This document shows, piece by piece, positions 53,201-64,000 of a stretch of 64,000 nucleotides of DNA. The DNA comes from Seriola aureovittata (lineage: Eukaryota; Chordata; Actinopteri; Carangiformes; Carangidae). The notes under the pieces were generated by a model, which was not told where the DNA came from, did no database searches, and saw only the letters and a program-made list of their open reading frames with translations. A program made the translations under genes and the position numbers. Within the stretch, counting starts at the first letter, position 1; every line of letters begins with the position of its first letter. Where the stretch lies: the NCBI RefSeq assembly GCF_021018895.1, contig NC_079364.1:14438385-14502384 (forward strand), in the 5' to 3' direction.

Positions 53201-56200
53201 TCTGCTCCCTCGGCTTTTTCAAGAATTTGACAAAATAAAGGTTTCTTTCTCGCAATATGTGTTATTCTCTCATCGCTACCACTCAGCTCTCTCATGCATA
53301 TGTGAATTACACACCTTTATGAATATGTAAATGTTGCGAGAATGCCTCATTAATTAGTAATTCATGCATTTTTCACAAGCCCAATACTTTGCCAGTGTAG
53401 TCTGATGAATTATCAGCCAGAAGTTAAAAAAAGGGATTCATCATCACGTTTTCAGAGGTTTTGAGCTACATCTGTAATTTGTGTAATTCAATGAATATGA
53501 ATTGCGTCGCTTTTTATGGCGATATCGTTGCAGCTGTCTTTCAATATAATCTATGGATTTCTACTTGGATTCTCCAAGTGCACTTATAATGTTAACAAGA
53601 ATATTTCACTATGTAGATGTTTGCTTACATCATTATATTCTGGTAGGAGAATTAAAATGCAAGATGTCAAAAGAACATCTCATGAAACACATAGTGTAGT
53701 AAACTGAAGTCAACCTGCACAAGTGCTACAAATCCAAGTCTCACAGAGTCATCTTGTCCATGTGCACTGAGGTTGTGGCACTGATGTCTTTCTTCCTTCA
53801 GTGAAAATGTTACAGTATGTGAATGTTTGTATTAGAGAAGAGAAACAAAATGTTCAAAATTATTTTGGTAAAAAATTTGTTAATAAAAATTATTATATTT
53901 TTTGGTTTTAAACAAAACAAGTTCACAGAAATCAGGATCTTGTGAGTGTGTGTGAATTACTTTAGGGATTAATATCCACATAAAAGACAAGTCATACCAA
54001 ATTCAGAAAATGTTATTGCCAACTATTTGAACATCTTGCAATAGTTCCTTGCTCACAGTTTCATTAAATCATGCCGACCCAAACCAAAATCGAGTCACAC
54101 GTCCACAAAATTTCCAGATAATTACTCAGTATTCCATGTATATCTTGTGTAAAGATCTTGTGTAAATTGTTTACAAAATGACTAACAGTAAATTAATTTA
54201 CACTACATCAACAGAGTTTCTCTGTAGGCTTACTTATTGTGTCTGTGCGTGTCCATGTAGGTGTGTGCTTCTTGTTTAATCTTGATATCTTGTTGAATTA
54301 AATATACTACCTGTGGACAGCAGTACTGTCTTTGGGTTTCCTGGACGTGTGGCTTTTAAATGAGCCCTCCTGTTAAATCATTACCACTTTCAGGAGAGTT
54401 GCACACCCACCGAGAGCAAGTGCAAATACAGTATATTAGTGTGTACTGGCCAGTGCACATTGCTGGACCATGAATTTAACATGAATGCATAGAGGCTGAA
54501 GTACTTGGGGATGTTACCTTTTCTGTTGGGTATTGAAGTCTGTTACCTTACGGATGCAGCCACTTTGTTCCTGCCTCTCTATTGGTGTGGGAATATTTTA
54601 ATGTAAATGGACAAAGGGCTGGGGTGGGTGGATGGGTGGGTGAGTGGGTAGGGGGGCTTTGTTGTAAACATGAGTGTACTCTGAGGAAAGGGTGCCAGGG
54701 GACCTTCAAGCAGTAAATATGTGATGGTAGGGGGGGGGTTAAAAGAAACAAACAAATGTGTCATCATAATAATGTATACCACTTTACAATTCAAAAGTGC
54801 AACATTAAATCATTCATCTGGATTATTTTAATGAAACTGTATTAGTTTTGAATAATGGGTTGTGGGGTGATTTAGTGTCTTTGCTCTCACTCAGGCGCTC
54901 TCTGAGGTATGACAGTGAATCAACTTAGCTGGACATATGGATCGTGTACTCAAAGAGCGACGGGCTCTTTCCTTCTTAGTTATTTGCTACAAATATTGCA
55001 TGTTTTCCAAGTAAAAAAATAAACAGTTTTTTTTTTTAATCATCAATCTAAACACATGTTTTTACCTTTGTTATCAAATAACTAAAACAAAAATGACCAT
55101 GAACTTTTATATGCAATTACTCAAACCCACACAAACTTAAACATCCGATCATTATATTTGAGGGTAAGAGTTAATGCAATGATGGGTGTGTAACACAAAG
55201 ATAATATGACAAATTGTGTCACGGATTTGCTCCCAGCAAGTAATAAGTAAAGCAATCACTTTTAAAATGAGTAATGAATAATGATTCATGTATTACTACT
55301 TGACTGAGTAATGAGTCCAACAGCGGCAGGTAGCAGCAAAACCCAGTCTTTGCACATGTCCACTGGCATTTCCACATTGTTGCTGTTGTTGATAGACAGT
55401 CAAGCTCTAAATGCTGCCTCTCGCATCTCAATGTGATTTCAATTATGATTTCATGGATGAATTTTCTACAGTGCTCGAGTATGTTATGAAACATGTGGCT
55501 GACTCTACAAATGACTTAATGCCCAGAACATAAGCTGATACAGGATCCCTATCCTTCCCACTACCATGGCTGTGCTGCCACAACGCCTCAGGATAAAAAG
55601 GTCACACTAAGTTGCCAAGACAATCCAGCAGTCTACTGGAAAAATAATGTTAAAATAAGAATGTGCAATTTAAGCTTTTATGAAAACACAGTTACAATTT
55701 AGACATGTACTGACTGAAAAGAGGCCAGAGATGAGGGAATGACACAGGATCTCTGAGGAAACGTCTGCCGAAAACTCTTGTGATGTTGATTGATCGCCAA
55801 CTTGCTTTTTGCATCCAAAAATGCACATTTGGTTATTGTATAATTTAACAGTGCGCATATGTTTATGAATGTTTTTTTGTGTTTTTGTGTGTCATATTTG
55901 TGTTTGTTCAGTATTTGTTTGCTCCAATTTGGTTCTTAGATCTTACACAATGTTTAATAAACCCACCACTAAAGTTCATCAGCCTATCTATTTATTGAAC
56001 TGAACAAATATAAGTAAGATCATACCACTGTAAATTGGTCAGTCTAAATGGTGAGCATTTTATTGACTCTTTTTTAATCCCTATGCCTACTGGTCTGTTG
56101 CAACTGTCTCAGTTTGTGTTTGTGGACATTTTGAATGTTAAAAGGACAGAGAAAGATAAATAGTACAAGAAACCATTCTGTTTTCTCTAGCTAGGTTAGA

Positions 56201-57437
56201 AGAGAAGTTCTCATTGCTCCTGCTGGGCAATGATTTTACTTATGATTCTTTAGGATTTGCTCCCTTCTGTTGGGGACATGTCTTGTCTCTGTGGACACAG
56301 TGGTGGTGATGAAAAACCAACATAAGATTAAAACATGGCATCTGAGGATTTCAACATTGTCTCCTCTGCAAATTTAACATATTACAAATTATATTACACC
56401 AAGCTTGTCAAGCATTTGGCTTCTGATAATTACTATGCAATCATATAGATGCAAATGATATTAAAAATTCATTTACTCGTTCCTTGAGGAATAATGGTGA
56501 TGGAAAAAATCTTGGAAGTTGTTTTCTATTTTTAATGATTTTTTAAACAAAGTTAAGCTTAGCTGTGATGAGATTCATATTTTGTCTGCCTGTGACGGGA
56601 TAGAAACATGCGAAAAGGATTTTTCTCCCCGTGAAGGTTGGGTGAATACTTTCATCTTAACCTAAGGAGTTAAGTGTTAGTCCATATATTGAAGCAAAGC
56701 AGTTCTACATTTCTAAACCCTCCCCTCATTCATGCTCTAGCCAAAGAGATTGACATAGTAATAAACTGATGTTAATTAGACACACTTTGAAATTCTCCAT
56801 TCTGCTCCTCTCCATGCCCTAGTGGAGCTGGTGGCTTATTAAATCATTTGCTGCTCTTGGGTGATCTTCTTTTGAATCTTTGCCTGACCCTCCGGGCACA
56901 ATTTATTTTTATTTCAAAAAAATTTTAGCAGCAAATTTTACATTAGTTCAAGAGAATTATAAATCATTATTACACAGGCAGACACTTCAAACATTTTGTT
57001 TAAGAGCTTTCTGCTCGATGAGGCATCAAAGGAGTTGTTCACACTGATGACTGTTACATTGGCACATATCCATTCATTAGCACACTGAAGTCAGCATGAT
57101 GATGTTTTGTACATGGTACACAAAATTGTTTCTCAAGCTGCCATCTTTGTAAGCTTTTGTTATAGAAAAGAGGAGGTTCTGAATTACTTCCATAACAAAA
57201 ATGTTGCCAACAATGTTGCCTAATACTGACAGTAAGTATATGTATACATGTATCTTAAAAAGGCGAGCAAAACCAGTCTGTGCAAAATAACATGTAAGCT
57301 GATGTAGGTGGTAGCCAAGGATACCCAAATGTGCAGGGCCCACCAAGATGAGCTAGATTTTCTTAAATAATTTGAATTTGATGGATGGATTTGAGAAAAT
57401 GGGAGTTTCCAGTATTTGATAATGCAATGAGACAAAG
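50246..57437. other. Gene-poor intergenic DNA
   Basis: No coding exon, RNA gene or named transposon is recognisable on either strand. There is a G9 run near 50946 and a G-rich GGGTGGGTGG stretch near 54621-54656. An A/T-rich block with TAAT and ATGCAT motifs at 53180-53560 could be regulatory. The lack of a gene agrees with the sparse region 3' of SOX6 in other vertebrates. Confidence 0.7.
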
Positions 57438-57440
57438 CCC

Positions 57441-57940
57441 TTAAAGTGATAGTTCGGGTTATTTTACGTAGGGGTTGTGCAAAGTAGTTAAACACAGCCA
57501 GTGTATTACCTGCGGTAGATCCAGATCGGTGCACTCTCAGTTTGGAGAAGTAGACATGAGTACCGGAACAGAAGCTGAGCAATGTACCTGTGAACAAAAC
57601 ACATGTTTTAGCCACTTTAAAAATGCACACCGAAAAACACCAATATCATTCTACATCAAGTGTAGTCTATATTTTGAGTATTTTCACAGCTACATCTTGC
57701 CATTAAACTGCCTTTGGCAGTACATTTTCTCAACTGTTGAACTACTGTATTACTATGCACAAGTGCACTGTATTATGCTGCAGCCACAGATCAGCTGTTT
57801 GAGTCAGAAAGCTCTATGTGTAGGTGTGTTTGTGCATAGGAGGGAAACAATAGACGGCATGCAATCTTCATGCAGTCTAATGGAGTGTTCTTCTTGCTCT
57901 TTACATTGGCGTCATAAACTATAACCGAAACTTTCAAAAC
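57441..57940. mobile_element. Possible nonautonomous DNA transposon (dispersed repeat) with imperfect inverted ends
   Basis: Begins at a TTAA with AAAGTGATAGTTCGGGTTAT. Near 57915-57940 lies an imperfect inverse of this (its reverse complement reads AAAGTTTCGGTTATAGTTTA). The internal block around AGTTTGGAGAAGTAGACATG and AGTACCGGAACAGAAGC resembles a repeat I associate with many fish genomes. It has no transposase. The TTAA target would fit a piggyBac-type element, but I see no matching TTAA at the other end, so the class is uncertain. Confidence 0.45.
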
Positions 57941-57944
57941 TTGG

Positions 57945-60900
57945 GCTATGCTGCAAGACAGTCTAACAGTCTACTAAACATTTTTTGTTTGACTTTGAGT
58001 CGTACTGTGCTTATGACTCACTGAAAAAGGTCTACAGTACATATAATACAGGAACTGGGAACAAACATGCAGTGTTAAGGTATTTTTTCATATTTTTCAG
58101 TGCAGGTAATCACTACTTGGCACAATTTAAAGATGTGCGTTTACATCTTGGAGAATGCCTCTTTTGGGAAGGTGACAAAGCTCCTACTAGGTAGCAGAAC
58201 ATCTATGATAAGACATGTAAAATGGATTCATATATTGGCTTAAAAAAGCTTAATTACTGCACTGTAAGGCCAACTTAGAATCCCCACTTGCTCTCCAAAC
58301 AGCTGATTAGAGTTTAATCCTCAGAAGTCAGTCCATGATTTTTTATTATTCTCATCTCAATTAGATGACACATTCAACATGCATTGGACCGCAGTGTAAT
58401 TGTAAGACTTGAGAGGCGTTGAGAATAATGCCATTGTTAAGGTTTCAGCAATGCCTGTGGCATGGCCAGTGGAACAGAAAGTAGTCTAAGAATCAATTAT
58501 AGTGGTATGATTAGCATGGTTTTGTCTCCCAGTCCCACAGAGCTTCAGAAAACTAGCTCAATTACCCTCCACCCAGAGGTGGCAGAGTCTTTTGATTTGC
58601 CTTGCCTTTTAAATATCTACTGTAATTCTAATATGTCTCATTATGGACCGCTGCCTCAGTACTGGCCAGCAAACACTTAAACACTGAGAAAGATCACAGG
58701 AATGCCCAAAATACTCAGCCTTAATGTTCTATGTGCAATCACGATTAATTCAAATACATGTGTGCTGAAAAACACAAATCATTCCAACATCCAGCATATG
58801 ATTATTACTCTAACAATAAAGCAGTTGTACCATTGCATTCAGTTGATCCTCAACACTGAGAAACATAGATAAAATATTTATAGTAAAATATGAGTGTTCA
58901 TTGTTACTACGCAAAGAATAGATACATCAAAAGAAAGGTTTAAGGAGTGGTCACAGAAGATTCTGGATTCTCTTTTATTATGTTTACAGTGACAGGTAGC
59001 GCAAAGTAATACACAACAAAATAAGAAGATGAATGAGAGGAAAAAGGAAGAGGAGAAAAAAGGAGAAGGGCATGCTGTGCCAATTAAATGCTCCTGGAAA
59101 ATATCTTAATAATGAACATCAGAGTAAAGTTTCACATTCATTTAAACAGTTGGCATGCTCAAATATAATGTGCATTACGCATGAAAAGAGAAAGAGGGAA
59201 TGGAGATCATATTGAAAAGTATTAATTTATCAGTTTATTGGTTTTGCAGTTAAGTACAGTGTATTTCATTTGAGGATTTGGCAGTTATCTCCACTGTGGT
59301 TTTGTGCTTAAAAGATGTAAAAGCCCTTGTCTGAAAAAATCATCTGACTCGCTTTTTTAAAAATTACTCTCCTCTGGAAAAAAGTCTTGAATGAATTATT
59401 GCAGTCCATTTATGTTGTTAATTCAGGGGATAAATGGTGTTGGATGCCTGAATATCTAAGTTGTCAGAAATTTGGCGGATTGTTGAGACACATGTTCGCT
59501 TCTGGAATCACTGCAGCAAAATCAAACTTTGACATCTGTTTCATATTAAGACTCTGGTTTTAAAAGCTTTCAACTAGTCCACTAAATGTAATGCAATTTT
59601 TCCAGAGCCTGTGTTCTCAATGCGACTCCTACAGCTAAGGATGTAATGGTGTGTGGTTTGAAATATAATGTTGGCTCCCTGGAACAGTTGTCATCTGGTT
59701 TCTTGTGACTCGCTCTCCCATCATAGGCCTCAAGTATAGGTATGATTATGAGTGAACATGCAGAAAGTGAGATGTGGAAGGGAAATGAAAGTCGTTAGCT
59801 GCAGATTTTACCTCTGCAAAACAGACTCAGTTTGGGCCGAGGTTTTTTTTTGTCACTGGAAAACTGTCATGAACATATTTACAAACATTGTTCTGTTAAA
59901 TTTCAAGTTGCTGTATAATTCACAAAAAAAAAAAAAAAATCACAATTTTTCTTAAGAATATTCAAATAGACCTCCAAAAACTCTGCTACTCATGGCCTGG
60001 AAGTCCCAACCACCTTCTCACCTAGATCACAAGATGACTCCAATGAGTTGTCTGCATCTAGAAAAGACTAGATACACACGACAAAGCAAGGATGAGAAAT
60101 TTCACTTGACGCCCATTCATTTCTCTCTTCTCTCTCCGCAAGGGTGAGCTCATTCTTTAACTCATATCACCTTCGCCATTTTTTCAGTTAGTTGATGAAT
60201 GTATTTATTCATTTGGAAGTTTTGTTTTGCATTAAGTGTGTGTACTTTTTCTGTTGTGGTAGTGTCTAATTCAGTTGTTGCTGGGAGGTTCGATGTTAAA
60301 TCTTTGGTAACTCTTGTTATATCTTTTTCTTCTTATTCCTTTGAAAACAATAAAAACAAAGTATGGAGAAAAAAAAGGATGTTCAAAAAGACAATCAGAT
60401 AGGACAGCTGTCTTGCTTGCTGTTGACACATTGATTAAAGAAACTCTTAGACACAATATATATATGTGTGTGTATATATATATATATGCTGCAGTGGAAA
60501 CTGTGTGCTGTAATGCATGTCACAGAACCACACAGCAGCATATGTTGCCTATCTGACGCAGTGGGTATCAGAGCAGAGGGTTAGCACTGTATAAACCCTG
60601 TAGTTAGAAGAGAAGAAGCATAAACCATGAGCTTGTGTTCCACTCAACCACAGGATTTACTCTGACAAAGTATACCGTCAAAGAGTGACGTTAACATTGG
60701 GAAAGCAAAGGATGGTGGTGGATGGAAGCACTCAGCAGGAATCAGATTTCGGACATGAATGTCTCCTGAAATAACTGAAACTCAATGTCAAACTTACCAG
60801 ACGACACTAGTTCTTTAAAGATTTGGGTTGTTAAGTGTTTCACAGGGTAGACGATATTTACCCATACCAAGGCAAATTTCAGATGCAGCATTAGTGACTT

Positions 60901-61600
60901 CTTCCAGTACAACAGAGGGGTACATTTTTACGTGCTGTAAACGTTACAATAAACAGAGGCATATGTCCCTTACATAGTCTAAATCACAAGTTAGACCGGT
61001 TTACGCCATGTCTACACAGGAGACGTTTGAGCCACGTTTTTCAGTCATCCGTGTCATGTACATGAGAGAACCGTTATACCCGTTTTAATTAATCCAGCTG
61101 TCTACACAGGCTGCGTAACAACTCACTTTTTTACTCATGCTATACAAACGTAACCACAACCTCAGTCGCTTCATGTTTATTTTCTTCCATATTAAATATA
61201 TAAATACAAGGATTGTGTGTTGGGCTCTATGCACTGCGAAAATGCAGGCACCCTACACTCAAAACCCTCCACTTAGGACATTAGAGGTGACAGTTTTTTT
61301 TTTTTTTTTTACAAAGATGGCGGAAGAAGTTGGTTAAATTTGTAATAACATTTTTTTCTCTCACATCAGCCCTTCTGAGTGGAGCTCTTCTAAAATGGTC
61401 ATAAAAGTATCTATAGAGATAAAAAAAAAAAAAAAAAATAGTTGTAAAAATGGTCTTTATAAATAGACATAAATATCAATAGAATAATTTGTCTTATAAA
61501 TTACTTTAAAGATTCTCCATAATTGCACAGAATAATCGAATTGCACTTGAGGACCTGTTTGGGTGGTGGTTCAGGTTGGTGGGGGGATGGAGGTGAGGGG
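57945..61600. other. Intergenic DNA
   Basis: No gene is recognisable. There is a TA/TG microsatellite at 60455-60487, A or T runs near 59923-59939, 61293-61310 and 61421-61438, and a 12-base direct repeat TGTCTACACAGG at 61009-61020 and 61099-61110 that may belong to a decayed DNA transposon. Confidence 0.7.
60455..60487 (+). repeat. (TA)/(TG) microsatellite
   Basis: ATATATAT, then a short TG run, then ATATATATAT. Confidence 0.85.
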
Positions 61601-61605
61601 TGTCA

Positions 61606-62325
61606 TTAATGCAGTAGCTTGCTCACGGCTAGAGGAAAAAAGTTGTTTCTCAGCTCGTTTGTCCGAGTGCGGATAGTTCTGAGCCTGTCTGAGGAGAGGG
61701 TGGTGAACAGGGACTGTCCAGGATGTGTGGGGTCTCTCAAAATGTTAGTGGCTCGTTTGTGAAGGCGGCTCGAGCTGATGTCACTCAGGTTTAGAAGTGG
61801 GGAGCTGACAATTCACAAAGTTGAAATCGGGGGGGATGCAGGTCTTGATGTAATTTAGCACCAGTCTCTCAAAGTACTTCATGAGTCTCGGCGGGAAAGC
61901 AACCCACCGATAGTCATTCAGGCATGTAACTGCTGAGGTCTTGGGTACAGGGATGATTGTGGCTGTTTTCAGACAGGTGGGGACCATGGTGTGATGTAGT
62001 GACTAGTTAAAAGTGTTTGTAAACATTGCAGCAAGCTGGTCAGCACATGCTTTCTTTACACGGCCTGGAACATCATCAGGAGCCCGCTTGACCTGGTAGT
62101 GAGAGTGAGTGGCTGGTCGTTCTCTGGTGAGGTGACTATTATTGCAGGTTCCTTGCTGGAGCTGTCCTCAAAGCACGCAAAGAATGTATTGAGTTTACCT
62201 GGGAACGAAGTGTATGATGGGAGGGGGGTGTGTGGCTTTGTTTATAGTTAGTGATGTTCCTGATTCCTTGCCACATGGTTCGGGAGTGCTGCATCCTGGG
62301 CTCTGAACAGCGTTCACACACTGGC
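61606..62325 (-). mobile_element. L2/Rex1-clade LINE remnant, internally deleted
   Basis: Minus-strand translation gives pieces in LINE order. First is MWQGIRNITNYK (62241-62276), the stretch before the reverse transcriptase. Then come the RT finger pieces TATIIPVPK and [20 protein letters not shown] (61800-61987). Last is the C-terminal tail KRATNILRDPTHPGQSLF to TRTNELRNNFFPLAVS, ending in a stop at 61606-61608. The RT palm with its catalytic aspartates is missing between the last two pieces, and frames are broken. This is a dead fragment. The clade is judged from remembered fish LINEs. Confidence 0.85.
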
Positions 62326-62339
62326 TGGGGAACACTTTG

Positions 62340-62930
62340 ATTTGCTTTTTTTCTTTAAAATTAAGATACTGGCATCCTCTAATGTTTATGGAAGGACAGC
62401 ATCTTGTGTTGCTTTCAGGTTTCTGTTTGTCTGGTATTTTTTGCTGACACAGTTTGGGTTTTAACAAAGGTACAGAGTAACCACAGGTTTTCAAATCCTG
62501 TTGCATGTGCCTCTGTTCTCTGGTTTTAGCCTCAATGTTTGATATTTTCAAGTCACGCCCAAATTTTTTGCTCAAGTGGATAGTTATAGTCCAAAAGGAA
62601 AAGCTGGTCTGTGTGTGTGGGTTTTCTGTACACCTCAATTTCAAGGTTCCCTCCTCTTCTTTCAGGGAGACTGCACAGTCCACGAATGTCAAATTTGCTG
62701 CTGTGCGTCTCCCCTTGTGTTAAATTTATGCTATTTTCCAATGAGCTTATGTGTTAAAAGAAAGCAATAACCTCACATATTTGATTGACATTCATATGTT
62801 ATCAACATATTTAAACCAGTGGCTTGAAGTCTCTCTCTCCACTTCATCTATTCATAAATTAGCTAGGATAAGAGACACAGGTGAACCCATGGCTCGCTTG
62901 GTCCAGTAGTAGCAGTGGTCTGCAAGCTAC
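62340..62930 (-). mobile_element. Penelope-like element reverse-transcriptase remnant
   Basis: Minus-strand pieces follow Penelope-like RT order: AMGSPVS (AMGSP at 62879-62893), HWFKYVDN with YVDN at 62798-62809 (the usual YVDD with the last Asp changed to Asn), FVDCAVSL, then IEVYRKPTHTDQ (YRKPTHTDQ at 62604-62630), and downstream QQDLKTCGYSVP. Stops and at least one frameshift separate them, so it is inactive. It abuts the LINE remnant in the same orientation. The fragment may extend to about 63.4 kb, where homology is unclear. Confidence 0.75.
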
Positions 62931-64000
62931 AGGTGTTAAACATGTAATACATAAACATGTACAGACTTCCCCGGGGTGACGGCAATGTTACAAGTTAAGA
63001 TTGATTACTTTCTGTTTCTCTAGTGACTGTAAAGAATCAATAAAAAGCTGTTGGTACGCATGGGTTAGATCCCCTTTCAGGTATTTATGCTATGTGTGTT
63101 AGCGTCAGCAAAGAGTTCACATAATCAATTTTGGTATTCTTCTGTGTTTGATACCACTGTGCATCTCAACTAGTCTGTCAGTAGGATGGTTATGTTCATG
63201 TCATTAGTGAGTGAAAGTCCAGGGGCTATCTTCTCTTACGTTTCTTCTTATGTTTAAGATTTGATGCAGTTGGTTTGACCTGCCAAATATTATTTATAAA
63301 GTCAGACTACACAAGTTGTTGTATCTCTGCATTGGAGTGTTGCTTTTTCCAGAAGGCCAAATCTGTGGAGGTGCTCACCATGTTTTATCAGAGTGCGAAG
63401 TAAAAGTTTTATGCACTAATCTCAGCCCTGGTACACCGCCCGCCCAACACATTCTTCACCGTCTTGTCCTCCTCCCAGTGAGATAATAATCTTGATAATT
63501 ATCATGTAAAAAATTCATGTAACTCTTTAAAAGAGTAAAAATAAATAAAAGTATCTGATCGGCATTTGAATCAACTATAATCTGCAAAATCACTCTATTA
63601 AGCTACAGCAATTGGTTTATGTAGCTGACATGTGTAGGGCCAAGACAAGGGGGGGAAAACACACACACACAATTTGTTGGAAACATAAAACAGAGCAACC
63701 ATGAGAAGAATCAGATGTCCATTAGCGATTGGGTTTTTTTGCAATAAATTTTTGAGTGAGATTGGCCAAGCCACAGCCAATACCGATCACCTTGGTCATG
63801 CATTGCAGATGGCGAACGTTATATCAATCTCACACATTTTGTGAAAGTTCCACATGGTCGACATGTAGTTTTTGTTTTGGTGGCCTGTCGCGTACACTAT
63901 ACAGCACACAGTGCTTCCCTCAGGCACTGACAAAAGAGTATCAACCACAGGTGATCGGTTGTAAGGCAAGTGACTAGAAGCATTAATTCTGATCACATAT
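62931..64000. other. Intergenic DNA at window end, possibly with more Penelope-like sequence
   Basis: I see no clear gene. The stretch to about 63.4 kb may be a more decayed upstream part of the Penelope-like element. The last 500 bases hold only a short CA tract near 63659-63671. Confidence 0.5.

Noticed and set aside
57475..57924. A 149-codon plus-strand open frame
   Set aside because: It lies wholly inside the candidate nonautonomous repeat and shows no transposase or other domain.

Overview
The window comes from a vertebrate genome, almost certainly a ray-finned (teleost) fish. Small exons with GT-AG introns together encode the C-terminal 528 residues of the SoxD transcription factor Sox6. 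The surrounding DNA holds long CA/TG microsatellites, an L2/Rex1-type LINE remnant and a Penelope-like element remnant, all common in fish. I could not name the species. There is no bacterial, phage or organellar content, and nearly every open frame over 60 codons is noise in intronic or intergenic DNA.

Layout, left to right. 1-8385 is the intron upstream of the first visible sox6 exon; the exons for the N-terminus and the main leucine-zipper/coiled-coil lie outside the window. 8386-42709 holds nine plus-strand coding exons, labelled A to I here. Their splice phases agree at every junction (124+80+150+181+188+106+234+217+307 = 1587 nt, 528 codons plus TGA). The product runs from the conserved GHMPPLMIP segment through a CtBP-type PLNLS motif, a second short helical segment, the HMG box (split by the exon G/H intron) and the conserved acidic C-terminus ending VSAN. 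From 42710 the 3' UTR runs to at least about 46.2 kb and possibly to 48 kb. It holds seed matches for miR-499 (four), miR-219 (two) and miR-338 (two), four TGTAAATA Pumilio-type elements, a perfect 14-bp hairpin, and facing A29 and T22 tracts.

48.3-64 kb has no recognisable gene, in keeping with the gene-poor region 3' of SOX6 in other vertebrates. It contains a near-perfect 459-bp tandem duplication bounded by TG microsatellites (49.35-50.24 kb), a possible nonautonomous DNA transposon (57.44-57.94 kb), and minus-strand retroelement remnants (61.6-62.9 kb).

I found no new multi-gene system. The points most worth checking concern sox6 regulation: a 188-nt frame-breaking exon (E) whose acceptor is a GT repeat instead of a pyrimidine tract, a NAGNAG acceptor at exon A, and a 3' UTR dense in muscle (miR-499) and glial (miR-219, miR-338) microRNA sites.
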